A stretch of DNA of 12,424 nucleotides, taken from an uncultured Erysipelotrichaceae bacterium. GTDB taxonomy: Bacteria > Bacillota_I > Bacilli_A > Erysipelotrichales > Erysipelotrichaceae. Under the pieces are notes generated by a model. That model saw nothing but the letters and a program-made list of their open reading frames with translations. It had not been told where the DNA came from and made no database searches. Location of the stretch: positions 1-12,424 of the forward strand of contig CADBPK010000187.1 in the NCBI GenBank assembly GCA_902796465.1, in the 5' to 3' direction. Below, in pieces: positions 1 through 8,095 of the stretch. A program made the position numbers and the translations under genes. Numbering within the stretch: the first letter of the stretch is position 1; every line of letters begins with the position of its first letter.

Positions 1-1
1 C

Positions 2-1078
2 GGCCTGATGGTCTATTTCTCTGTCATCTACATTCTCTGGGGTGTTACATATACGATGATGGATATTCCGTACTGGTCCATGATCCCGGCTGTGACGGAT
101 ACGCCGGCTGACCGTGAAAGCCTTTCCGTTGTGGGCAGAACATGTGCCGGTGTCGGCAACGCGCTGATCACTGTCGGAACGGTCATGGCAGTCAAACTGC
201 TCGGCGGCGGTGTCGAAAGAACCGGATTCCGCTGGTTTGCGCTGATCGTATCAGTCATCTTTGTCGTGACAGAAGTCGTTCTGTGCATGACCATCAAGGA
301 AAAGCCGGCAGAAGGTTCCATGAAAACCACTTCTGTCCGCGAAATGTTCCAGTCCCTGTTCCATAACGACCAGGCTATGGTGACCGTACTGACGATTATC
401 CTGATCAACTGTGCGCTGTATATCACTTCCAACTTCATCATCTATTTCTTCAAATATGATGTGGCAGGCTCCAACTGGCAGGGAAACTATACCCTGTTTA
501 CAACGGTAGGCGGCGGCGCGCAGATTCTCGGCATGATGCTGCTGTATCCGATCCTGCGCAGATCGATGTCCAACGAATCCATTTTCAAACTCTGTCTGAA
601 GAGCGCCATGGCAGGATATGCACTGATCCTGATCCTCTGCTTCACGGGGCTGGCGCATAATATCGTCCTGCTGTGTGTATGCGGACTGCTCGTATTCATG
701 GCCAACGGCATTCTGACGGTACTGACGACCGTCTTCCTGTCAGGCTCTATCGATTACGGTGAATACAAGACAGGCGTCAGGGAAGAGAGTGTTATCTTCA
801 GTATGCAGACATTTGTCGTCAAGGCAGCCAGCGGCTTTGCCGTCTTCCTGACCGGCATCGGTCTGGATCTGATCGGTCTGACCGGCAATGCCGATACAAC
901 AGGGGAGATCGCTGTACAGAGCGCCGGGACGATCCTCGGTCTGCGTCTTCTGATGACGATCATTCCGATCCTCGGCCTGTTTGCGGCTTTATATGTATTC
1001 CGCAGCAAATTCCAGCTGACCGATGAATTTACCGAGAAGATCGCACACGAACTGCGAACCAGGAAATCAGGAGAATAG
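2..1078 (+). CDS. MelB-type sugar:cation symporter (GPH family), N-terminus outside window
   Basis: Integral membrane symporter of the glycoside-pentoside-hexuronide (GPH) family, which imports a sugar with Na+ or H+. The frame is open to the first base, so the gene begins upstream. The 358 residues seen would be roughly the last three quarters of a ~460-residue family member. The stretch YTMMDIPYWSMIP (Asp codon at 62-64) matches the MelB helix that carries the sugar/cation-binding aspartate. DYGEYKTGVREES followed by TFVVKAASG (Lys codon at 821-823) matches the conserved late loop and the MelB lysine helix. Several hydrophobic helices are evident. The stop lies 3 bases before the alpha-galactosidase start, so the two are almost certainly co-transcribed, which makes an alpha-galactoside such as melibiose or raffinose the likely substrate. 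Family is clear; substrate is inferred from context. Confidence 0.93.
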   Translation, partial: GLMVYFSVIYILWGVTYTMMDIPYWSMIPAVTDTPADRESLSVVGRTCAGVGNALITVGTVMAVKLLGGGVERTGFRWFALIVSVIFVVTEVVLCMTIKEKPAEGSMKTTSVREMFQSLFHNDQAMVTVLTIILINCALYITSNFIIYFFKYDVAGSNWQGNYTLFTTVGGGAQILGMMLLYPILRRSMSNESIFKLCLKSAMAGYALILILCFTGLAHNIVLLCVCGLLVFMANGILTVLTTVFLSGSIDYGEYKTGVREESVIFSMQTFVVKAASGFAVFLTGIGLDLIGLTGNADTTGEIAVQSAGTILGLRLLMTIIPILGLFAALYVFRSKFQLTDEFTEKIAHELRTRKSGE

Positions 1079-1081
1079 AAT

Positions 1082-2683
1082 ATGTTACTGAAATGGGAAT
1101 TATCTGCGACGACCGAAGGCGGACATATTTCGGAAACCGGTGAAAAGAAATTCTCTGCCGGTGAACTGCATATTGAAACGACTGTACCGAAATGCACTAT
1201 CCAGAAAGCAGCCGGTCAGATCGATATGAAAGTCGGGAATGATGAAAAGATCTTCATGAACGGTTACCAGACCTGGACAGACTGTCCGGAGTATTCCGTT
1301 AACGATCATATCCGCGGACTCAATAAGCTTCCCCGGAAGATCATTGATCACTACAGCTTTGACCGGTACAGTGATTATCATTTTGTGGAATATCCGGATA
1401 AAAAAGGTATTCTGCACGGATTCTCCTGGTGCTGGTTCCGCAAAGGAGAGAATTATCGTCTGTTCGCTTCCCTGAATGAAAAAACCGGCTACACGATGTT
1501 CCGGTATAACCATAAAGAACAGAAACTCTTTCTGGAAAAAGACTGTGCCGGACTGGTATGTGAAGGAAGAGTAAACTTTTTTGACCTGTTCTATGCGGAG
1601 GGAAGCGAAGAAGAAGTATTTGACGCCTGGTTTGCCGCACTGCAGATCAAACCACTGACAGATAAAAAACTCTTCGGATATTCCAGCTGGTACAATCGCT
1701 ATCAGGATATCAGCGAGGCAGCAATCCGGCAGGATCTTGCCGGCTGTATGCGACTGTTTGAAAAAGGAGACCTCTTCCAGATCGATGACGGCTGGGAACC
1801 GTTTGTGGGTGACTGGCTGACGACAGATCAGAAGAAGTTCCCCAACGGTCTCAAAGAGATCACGGAAGATATCCACAAAGCCGGATTCAAGGCCGGTCTG
1901 TGGCTCGCTCCCTTTGTGGCTGAAGAAAAATCCGATGTTTACAGAAATCATCCGGACTGGTTCCTGAAAGTAAACGGCGGACCATGGAAAGCCGGCTGCA
2001 ACTGGAGCGGTTATTATGCACTGGATATCGATCATCCGGAAGTAATGGAATATCTGCGTGAAGTGTTCCGCACCGTATTTGATGACTGGGGCTTTGACCT
2101 TGTCAAACTGGACTTCCTGTACGCTGCCGCTCCGTACGGCAATGCGCTGGAAACAAGGGCAGGACGTATGTACAGGGCAATGGAATTCCTGCGTGAAGTA
2201 TGCGGCTCCAAAGAGATCCTCGGCTGCGGCGTACCTGTTATGCCGGCTTTCGGTCTTGTGGAATACTGCCGGATCAGCTGCGATGTATCGCTGGACTGGA
2301 ATGATGTTCCTTACATGCGGATCATTCACCGGGAAAGACCTTCCACAAGGAATGCAGTACACAACATTCTCTCCAGAAGGGCACTGAACGGGAGAGCTTA
2401 CGGATCAGATCCTGATGTATTCTTCCTGCGTGAGGAGAACTGCAGACTGACGAAAGATGAAAAGGAAGATCTTGCCAAGCTGGACGCGCTGCTGGGCAAT
2501 GTGTTCCTGACCAGCGACGACCCAAGTGTCTATACAATGGAAATGGCGGAAAAGTACAGGGTCCTGCGCGGTTTCACAAAAGCTGAAAATGTGAAAGTAT
2601 ATACCGATGGGGGAATCCGTGCTGAATTTGATCTGAACGGCAGGCATCAGAGGATAAAACTGTTCAAAGACAAGAAATGGTAA
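1082..2683 (+). CDS. GH36 alpha-galactosidase, cytoplasmic
   Basis: Hydrolyses terminal alpha-1,6-galactosyl residues of melibiose/raffinose-type sugars. It is 533 residues long with no signal peptide, so the enzyme is cytoplasmic and acts on sugar brought in by the upstream symporter. An N-terminal beta-sandwich region carries NGYQTWT (about residue 60). The TIM barrel begins near residue 195 (GYSSWYNRYQ) and shows FQIDDGW (Asp235-Asp236), GLWLAPF, and VKLDFLY, whose Asp344 is the expected nucleophile. RISCDVSLDW supplies Asp401 as the expected acid/base and the RxSxDxxxxW pattern of the clan. The length resembles the compact GH36 type (about 550 residues) rather than the ~730-residue type. 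An AGGAG at 1069-1073 sits 8 bases before this ATG and lies inside the end of the symporter gene, implying coupled translation. An alpha-N-acetylgalactosaminidase specificity cannot be excluded. Confidence 0.92.
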   Translation: MLLKWELSATTEGGHISETGEKKFSAGELHIETTVPKCTIQKAAGQIDMKVGNDEKIFMNGYQTWTDCPEYSVNDHIRGLNKLPRKIIDHYSFDRYSDYHFVEYPDKKGILHGFSWCWFRKGENYRLFASLNEKTGYTMFRYNHKEQKLFLEKDCAGLVCEGRVNFFDLFYAEGSEEEVFDAWFAALQIKPLTDKKLFGYSSWYNRYQDISEAAIRQDLAGCMRLFEKGDLFQIDDGWEPFVGDWLTTDQKKFPNGLKEITEDIHKAGFKAGLWLAPFVAEEKSDVYRNHPDWFLKVNGGPWKAGCNWSGYYALDIDHPEVMEYLREVFRTVFDDWGFDLVKLDFLYAAAPYGNALETRAGRMYRAMEFLREVCGSKEILGCGVPVMPAFGLVEYCRISCDVSLDWNDVPYMRIIHRERPSTRNAVHNILSRRALNGRAYGSDPDVFFLREENCRLTKDEKEDLAKLDALLGNVFLTSDDPSVYTMEMAEKYRVLRGFTKAENVKVYTDGGIRAEFDLNGRHQRIKLFKDKKW

Positions 2684-2689
2684 AGACAG

Positions 2690-2724
2690 ACTGCGGCAGG
2701 AGTACATAACTGCCGCAGTTTTTT
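2690..2724 (+). terminator. Intrinsic terminator of the symporter/alpha-galactosidase operon
   Basis: A perfect 10-bp stem, ACTGCGGCAG (2690-2699) with CTGCCGCAGT (2710-2719), has a 10-base loop and runs into six T residues (2719-2724). It starts 6 bases after the alpha-galactosidase stop codon and ends the sugar operon. Confidence 0.93.
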
Positions 2725-2726
2725 CT

Positions 2727-2754
2727 TTGTTCTGACGCTGAGAAAAGATACAAT
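2727..2754 (+). promoter_or_regulatory. Predicted sigma-A promoter of the zinc-ribbon gene
   Basis: TTGTTC (2727-2732) and TACAAT (2749-2754) are separated by 16 bases and lie just after the preceding terminator. The start of transcription would fall near 2761, giving a leader of about 15 bases to the chosen start codon. Judged by eye against the consensus. Confidence 0.55.
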
Positions 2755-2776
2755 AAAAAGGGAAAAGGGGATGAAT

Positions 2777-3049
2777 ATGTATTACGTACAAGACGGCACA
2801 CAGAGATGCGGACTATATGAATGCCGCAAATGCGGCACACGCTTTCTGGATGAAAGAATTGCACCGGTTCTGAACTGCCCGTACTGCGGGGAAGAATCCG
2901 TTGATATGGAGATCGGCCCGGATGATGAGATTCCGCAGTATGAGGAAACAGCGGTTCTGCTGGAAGTGATCGAGGGAGAAGAGAACGTAGAACGTTATGA
3001 CGCGCTTCTTTCCCTTGCCATTACCGGCGGCAACTATGACTGGATATAA
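2777..3049 (+). CDS. Small zinc-ribbon protein, function unknown
   Basis: A 90-residue protein with an N-terminal zinc ribbon: Cys16-x2-Cys19 (ECRKCG) and Cys34-x2-Cys37 (NCPYCG), the usual treble-clef/rubredoxin-knuckle pair. An extra cysteine lies at position 11. The rest is strongly acidic (many Glu/Asp from residue 39 on) and ends in an aromatic-rich GGNYDWI tail. There is an in-frame ATG at 2771, but the GGGG of the ribosome binding site (2767-2770) directly abuts it. The ATG at 2777 is 6 bases away and is the better start. It stands alone with its own promoter and shares a bidirectional terminator with the opposing gene. No enzyme motif is visible. It could be a small nucleic-acid- or protein-binding adaptor; this is a guess from the fold type only. 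Confidence 0.8.
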   Translation: MYYVQDGTQRCGLYECRKCGTRFLDERIAPVLNCPYCGEESVDMEIGPDDEIPQYEETAVLLEVIEGEENVERYDALLSLAITGGNYDWI

Positions 3050-3059
3050 GGCTGGAACG

Positions 3060-3095
3060 AAAAAAGTCCTTCCGTGTACGGAAGGATTTCTTTTT
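3060..3095. terminator. Bidirectional terminator between convergent genes
   Basis: A perfect 8-bp stem, TCCTTCCG (3067-3074) with CGGAAGGA (3079-3086), has a 4-base loop. It is flanked by A6 (3060-3065) on the left and TTTCTTTTT (3087-3095) on the right, so either strand yields a hairpin followed by a T-rich run. The right T-run overlaps the stop codon of the minus-strand gene (3094-3096), so on that strand the hairpin begins right after the stop. Confidence 0.9.
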
Positions 3096-3933
3096 ATACC
3101 TCTATACTGGTGCGGGGCATCTGTACAAAGCAGTGAATGTCATTCTGCTCACAGTACAGAGCCAGTTTGTAAAAAGCCACTTCAGTTTTTTCGACCAGGG
3201 GGATCATTCCCTTTACAGGTTTATCCAGACGGGAGAAGAAATTATCCCAGTGAAGCGGGATGATCAGCTGCGGTTTAACTTTTCCGGCTGTTTCCGCAAA
3301 GAACTTCCTTTCGGTCTCCGCATCTGCTTTGGCCAGACCCGCGACTCCCAGGAACAGAACATCTGCCTGAAAACCGTCTAATTGTCCTTCAATGTAATTG
3401 AAACTCGGACGGATCAGGTATTTTTTGTTTTCTGCTTCAATATAGAAATCGTAGGAACCGCCTTCCTTGTAGTCTCTGAGCTTTGCCGGCTGGACAAGCG
3501 GCACTGTGATTTCCTCGCCGAGATCATTGTTCAGGATCGTCGGTTTGGAATGAATGGAAGGAATCACGGTGATCCGGAAATTGCCGACCGTGTATGTTTC
3601 GCCGCCCTTGAATTCCTTCAGTCTTGAAGCAGGCACATTGCCTCCCAGACCCACATTGACAGCCGACCTGGAACCGTAGATCACGGCACCGGTCTGGTTC
3701 GCGGTATACGGCGCGTCCATGACATGATCATGGTGTGTATGAGAGATGAAGATCGCGCGCAGCCTGTCGATATGATGTTTTGCAATCAGTTCATCCGTTA
3801 ATGCCCGGTCCGTTCCTTCACTGCCGCTGATATATACGGGCAGGGAAGGTCGTGTGAAATGACAGTCAAACAGGATCTGGTCTTTGCCATCATCGAATAA
3901 CAATGTTGTTGTGCCAAAATACGTTACTTTCAT
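3094..3933 (-). CDS. Metallo-beta-lactamase-fold metal-dependent hydrolase
   Basis: A 279-residue cytoplasmic protein of the metallo-beta-lactamase superfamily. The signature HTHHDH (His65, His67, Asp69, His70) provides the HxHxDH metal site. SIHSKP (His128) is the likely third ligand region, and PLHWDNF (His228) the C-terminal histidine. The segment that normally carries the bridging aspartate (a GD motif in many family members) reads LIRPSFNY around residues 173-180, with no aspartate; some uncharacterised branches of the family share such a change. The substrate is unknown; UlaG-like lactonase or phosphoesterase relatives are possible. GGAGG (3943-3939 on the minus strand) lies 5 bases before the ATG. 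The gene is divergent from the GH1 gene and convergent with the zinc-ribbon gene, so no operon partner hints at its role. Confidence 0.85.
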   Translation of the reverse strand: MKVTYFGTTTLLFDDGKDQILFDCHFTRPSLPVYISGSEGTDRALTDELIAKHHIDRLRAIFISHTHHDHVMDAPYTANQTGAVIYGSRSAVNVGLGGNVPASRLKEFKGGETYTVGNFRITVIPSIHSKPTILNNDLGEEITVPLVQPAKLRDYKEGGSYDFYIEAENKKYLIRPSFNYIEGQLDGFQADVLFLGVAGLAKADAETERKFFAETAGKVKPQLIIPLHWDNFFSRLDKPVKGMIPLVEKTEVAFYKLALYCEQNDIHCFVQMPRTSIEV

Positions 3934-3965
3934 AAATGCCTCCGGAAACTGCAGTATTTTATTCT

Positions 3966-3971
3966 ATTATA
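3966..3971 (-). promoter_or_regulatory. -10 element of the metallo-hydrolase gene
   Basis: On the minus strand a perfect TATAAT (3971 down to 3966) stands about 32 bases before the start codon. No good -35 match is seen at the usual distance, so the promoter may depend on an activator or on flanking bases. Confidence 0.5.
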
Positions 3972-4048
3972 CAAAGAAAATGAACTGCGTTTAATCCTCT
4001 CTGATCCGGCTGCTGTGATATTTATATGAAATTACGGAAAAAGCATGC

Positions 4049-4073
4049 AAACAAAGAATGTTTATCGGATAAT
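4049..4073 (+). promoter_or_regulatory. Possible promoter/operator of the GH1 gene
   Basis: GATAAT (4068-4073) is the best -10 candidate, 28 bases before the start codon; no convincing -35 is present. Immediately upstream, AAACA (4049-4053) and TGTTT (4059-4063) form a 5-base-arm palindrome where a regulator could sit. No match to a cre (catabolite) box and no RAT-like antiterminator hairpin was found. Weak evidence. Confidence 0.3.
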
Positions 4074-4086
4074 AAAGACAGCATAA

Positions 4087-5565
<1,479 letters not shown>

Positions 5566-5577
5566 ATATCCGAAACG

Positions 5578-5603
5578 GGCTGTGAGTATCACAGCCTTTT
5601 TTT
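5578..5603 (+). terminator. Intrinsic terminator of the GH1 gene
   Basis: An 8-bp perfect stem, GGCTGTGA (5578-5585) with TCACAGCC (5589-5596), has a 3-base loop followed by seven T residues (5597-5603). It begins 12 bases after the stop codon. Confidence 0.93.
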
Positions 5604-5715
5604 CGCAATAAGAAAATCATGCTGGATAAAATAACTGCCATCTGTCTGTATTATAGTTATTTCAGATTCATCCGGCAGGATTAAAAGAAGAAATTGAAGA
5701 TGGGAGGGAATGATT

Positions 5716-6537
5716 ATGGTGGAGATCGTTTTTGACTCAGCCGCATACGGGACTGTTTATGCATGGAAAACCTGTGAATTGCATGAAGATGTAAAAACAA
5801 TCAGGATGGTGAATCTCGAGTTTATGCTGAGCTATGGATATCTTTCCGAAGGAATAGAATCGGATTACAGAATCAAATTGCCTCTGAAAATGATTATGGC
5901 GGGAACAGGGGAAAAACTGGCAGAAGAAGAATTCCGTTCATTTGGTGAAGAAAAGCTGGAAAACTGGAAGAAACTGAAGATTTATCTGAAACACGGAGAC
6001 CCGGTAAGAATTTGGTACAGTACAAATTCAGATGAATTATGCGGTCTGCTGCATGTATGTACTTTGCTGAAACGATATGACAATGAAGTGACGCTCGTAA
6101 AATGTCCGGAAATTGTCGGATATGGTTCTCATTTCCAGTTTGTTCACGGGTGGGGACAGCTTCATCCTGACCAAATCACAGAATATTCGTATGATTCCCG
6201 CAGGGCATGTAAAGAAGAAATCAGACTGTACGCGGAACAGTGGAAAGAACTGGTAAAAGAAAATGCTCCGCTGCGTGCGGTCATATCCGGGTGTGCTGCA
6301 AGTGTGCCGGAAGATTTCTATGATTTTCTGATCCGTAAGGAATTCCCGTTTAAGCGCCTTAAAGAAGCCAGACTGATCGGTAAGATAATGGGTATGAGCG
6401 GTTTTGGGGTCTATGGGTTCTGGTATAAGCAGCGTATTCAGAAGATGATTCAGGAAGGAGAAATCATTATAGTAAAGGATGCTGACCGGGATATGAACCG
6501 GTATCTGAAATCAAGGTCAAAAAGTGAAAACCAATAA
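5716..6537 (+). CDS. DUF1835/DUF3658-type protein, function unknown
   Basis: A 273-residue protein resembling the two-part family with an N-terminal DUF1835 and a C-terminal DUF3658. The N-terminus VEIVFDSAAYGTV has the beta-strand plus glycine-loop start of DUF1835. The middle VRIWYSTNSDELCGLLHVCTL (written in part; about residues 97-117) matches the second core strand/helix. The C-terminal part carries WKELVKENAPLRAV and SVPEDFYDFLIRKEF, typical of DUF3658. The molecular function of the family is not established to my knowledge. The ATG at 5710 is only 1 base from GGGAGGG (5702-5708); the ATG at 5716 is 7 bases away and is preferred. The gene appears richer in A+T than its neighbours, so recent acquisition is possible. 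It stands alone after a terminator. Assignment is by recalled motif pattern, not by search. Confidence 0.75.
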   Translation: MVEIVFDSAAYGTVYAWKTCELHEDVKTIRMVNLEFMLSYGYLSEGIESDYRIKLPLKMIMAGTGEKLAEEEFRSFGEEKLENWKKLKIYLKHGDPVRIWYSTNSDELCGLLHVCTLLKRYDNEVTLVKCPEIVGYGSHFQFVHGWGQLHPDQITEYSYDSRRACKEEIRLYAEQWKELVKENAPLRAVISGCAASVPEDFYDFLIRKEFPFKRLKEARLIGKIMGMSGFGVYGFWYKQRIQKMIQEGEIIIVKDADRDMNRYLKSRSKSENQ

Positions 6538-6546
6538 TAAGAAATA

Positions 6547-6599
6547 AAAGCTCCGCTTTCCTGAAACCCAAAATCAATGTTTCATCCTTTCTTCTTTTT
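6547..6599 (+). terminator. Weak possible terminator after the DUF1835-type gene
   Basis: Two short hairpins follow the stop codon: AAAGC/GCTTT (6547-6551 and 6555-6559) and TGAAAC/GTTTCA (6562-6567 and 6579-6584, 11-base loop). The second is followed by a pyrimidine tract with T5 (6595-6599). The stems are weak, so read-through into the next gene is plausible. Confidence 0.3.
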
Positions 6600-6602
6600 G
6601 CA

Positions 6603-6608
6603 TAAAAT
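6603..6608 (+). promoter_or_regulatory. Possible -10 element directly before the 357-residue gene
   Basis: TAAAAT (6603-6608) is followed by the start codon at 6615, so a transcript could begin at or within a base or two of the ATG. No Shine-Dalgarno sequence is present in the preceding 30 bases. No good -35 was found. See the finding on leaderless translation. Confidence 0.3.
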
Positions 6609-6614
6609 AATAAT

Positions 6615-7688
6615 ATGGACATCAATATCAGAAACCCATTTAAAAAACTGCAGGAACTATATAAGGAAAACAATATTCCCGTCCGGGCAAATATCGGCGT
6701 GATGGAAAACATTGCGGCCAACATGGTCGATGAAGCCATAGAGATCAATGCGCAGCTGTTTGCGGACTATCTGGATGACCTTCTGAAAGAACAGGATGTT
6801 GTGACGACATCTGTTCTGGATGAATGTGTGCGGCAGGCAGATGAAAAGAGCATGGCTTCGGTCCGTGATGATGTCCTCACACGGATACGGGGACGGTCCT
6901 GGATGAATGAAACGACGTTTCAGATCATAAATGCACAGGTCAGCGAAGATAATAACTGCACATGCGGACAGCTTCTGGATATTATTTATTCCTCCATCCG
7001 GGATGAGAAGCCGCATACCGGACTGATCGAGGCGCTGGATCTCAAATGGGAGAGTTTTCTGTATGTGAAAACGGCAGAAGTAATTGCCCGCTACATAGAA
7101 AACCACCCGGCCCTGTCAGTCATCCATGTGGACACAAACAGTGACCGCCAGCCTGATCAGACGGTTATTATGAACAAGTCTGAAAAACTGCATATGGCAG
7201 CGCTGGAAAAACACCTCCTGCAGTATGAAAGAGATCTTCTTGAGTATGAAGGACTTTCCCGCTCAAAGAAAAATGAAGGGATCCTGATCTCCCGGATGAA
7301 GCTGATCCAGAATATGACTGTGGAGATCGCAAAGGAAATTCCGGAAGGACTGAAACGGGATAAATATCTGTACCGCATGATGTACCTGATGAAAACACAT
7401 TCAGGTTCCCTGTCAGTAAGGGATCTTCTGTACGATATGAACCAGACATACATTTATGTATTCACGGGAGAGAGCCGTATCAATGAAGATATGTTTGTCC
7501 ATCGCTTTGAGGAGATGATCCTGATGGTCGAACTGGCAACAGGAAATGAAGGAGATAATGTAAAAGAGTGGAAGGGAATCCGCAAGAGCAGCGATTACCT
7601 CCTGCATTACATCAAAGCGAGACGCCACGTACATGAAATAGAAAAGAAAGCCGGCAGACAGGAGAATACAGATGAGCAGGTACATTGA
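6615..7688 (+). CDS. Unrecognised 357-residue mostly helical protein
   Basis: I do not recognise this family. The protein is hydrophilic, lacks a signal peptide or membrane segment, and appears mostly alpha-helical. The N-terminal third has acidic helices (NMVDEAIEINAQLFADYLDD). A possible coiled-coil or long helix runs from about residue 192 to 245 (LEKHLLQYERDLLEYEG and following). One CTCG pair of cysteines lies near residues 115-117. No catalytic or nucleotide-binding motif is evident. The start is uncertain because no ribosome binding site precedes the ATG; the next internal ATG (6702, codon 30) also lacks a good one. The end overlaps the next gene by 17 bases, so the two are translationally coupled. 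Position at the head of the redox-cysteine and macrodomain genes suggests a shared process, which is inference only. Confidence 0.75.
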   Translation: MDINIRNPFKKLQELYKENNIPVRANIGVMENIAANMVDEAIEINAQLFADYLDDLLKEQDVVTTSVLDECVRQADEKSMASVRDDVLTRIRGRSWMNETTFQIINAQVSEDNNCTCGQLLDIIYSSIRDEKPHTGLIEALDLKWESFLYVKTAEVIARYIENHPALSVIHVDTNSDRQPDQTVIMNKSEKLHMAALEKHLLQYERDLLEYEGLSRSKKNEGILISRMKLIQNMTVEIAKEIPEGLKRDKYLYRMMYLMKTHSGSLSVRDLLYDMNQTYIYVFTGESRINEDMFVHRFEEMILMVELATGNEGDNVKEWKGIRKSSDYLLHYIKARRHVHEIEKKAGRQENTDEQVH

Positions 7689-8079
7689 AAAAGCAAAAGA
7701 ACTGCGTTCAGATCCGGCACTGCACTGCAACTGTGCCCAGGCTGTTATCCTGCCGTTTGCGGAAGAAGCGGGCATCAGTGAAGAAACTGCGCGGAAACTC
7801 GCATCCAATTTCGGCGGCGGCATGAAAATGGCATCCATCTGCGGGACAGTGACAGGCGCGGCCATGGTGCTCGGTCTTTTCGGTATGGATGATCCGCGTA
7901 CGCTGAACCAGTTCTATAAGATGATGAAGGACAATCATGAAGGACATCTGGACTGTGCGTCCCTGCTCAGGATCAACCGGGAAAAAGGCGGGGAAAAGAA
8001 AGCTCACTGTGATGCGATGATCTATGAAAGCATCGGGAATGTCGAAACTATCCTGCGGGAAAAAGGACTTCTGCAGTAA
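7672..8079 (+). CDS. C_GCAxxG_C_C-family redox-cysteine protein
   Basis: A 135-residue member of the C_GCAxxG_C_C family, predicted redox or metal-binding proteins with spaced conserved cysteines. Visible features: HCNCAQAV (Cys19, Cys21), FGGGMKMASICGTVTGA (Cys57 within the Gly-rich centre), GHLDCASLLR (Cys95) and HCDAMI (Cys113). Length is typical. Some members lie next to redox or transport genes, but biochemical function is generally unassigned. GGAG at 7661-7664 is 7 bases before the ATG, inside the preceding gene, and the 17-base overlap supports co-translation with the 357-residue protein. It is followed after 16 bases by the macrodomain gene on the same transcript. Confidence 0.85.
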   Translation: MSRYIEKAKELRSDPALHCNCAQAVILPFAEEAGISEETARKLASNFGGGMKMASICGTVTGAAMVLGLFGMDDPRTLNQFYKMMKDNHEGHLDCASLLRINREKGGEKKAHCDAMIYESIGNVETILREKGLLQ

Positions 8080-8095
8080 AACATAAAGGAAAACT

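Noticed and set aside
1100..2362. 420-codon open frame on the minus strand opposite the GH36 gene
   Set aside because: It mirrors the codon bias of the alpha-galactosidase gene, has no ribosome binding site, and its translation shows no family motif.
3980..3996. Possible cre (catabolite control) box upstream of the GH1 gene
   Set aside because: The CG centre is displaced by one base and the right half does not match the consensus.
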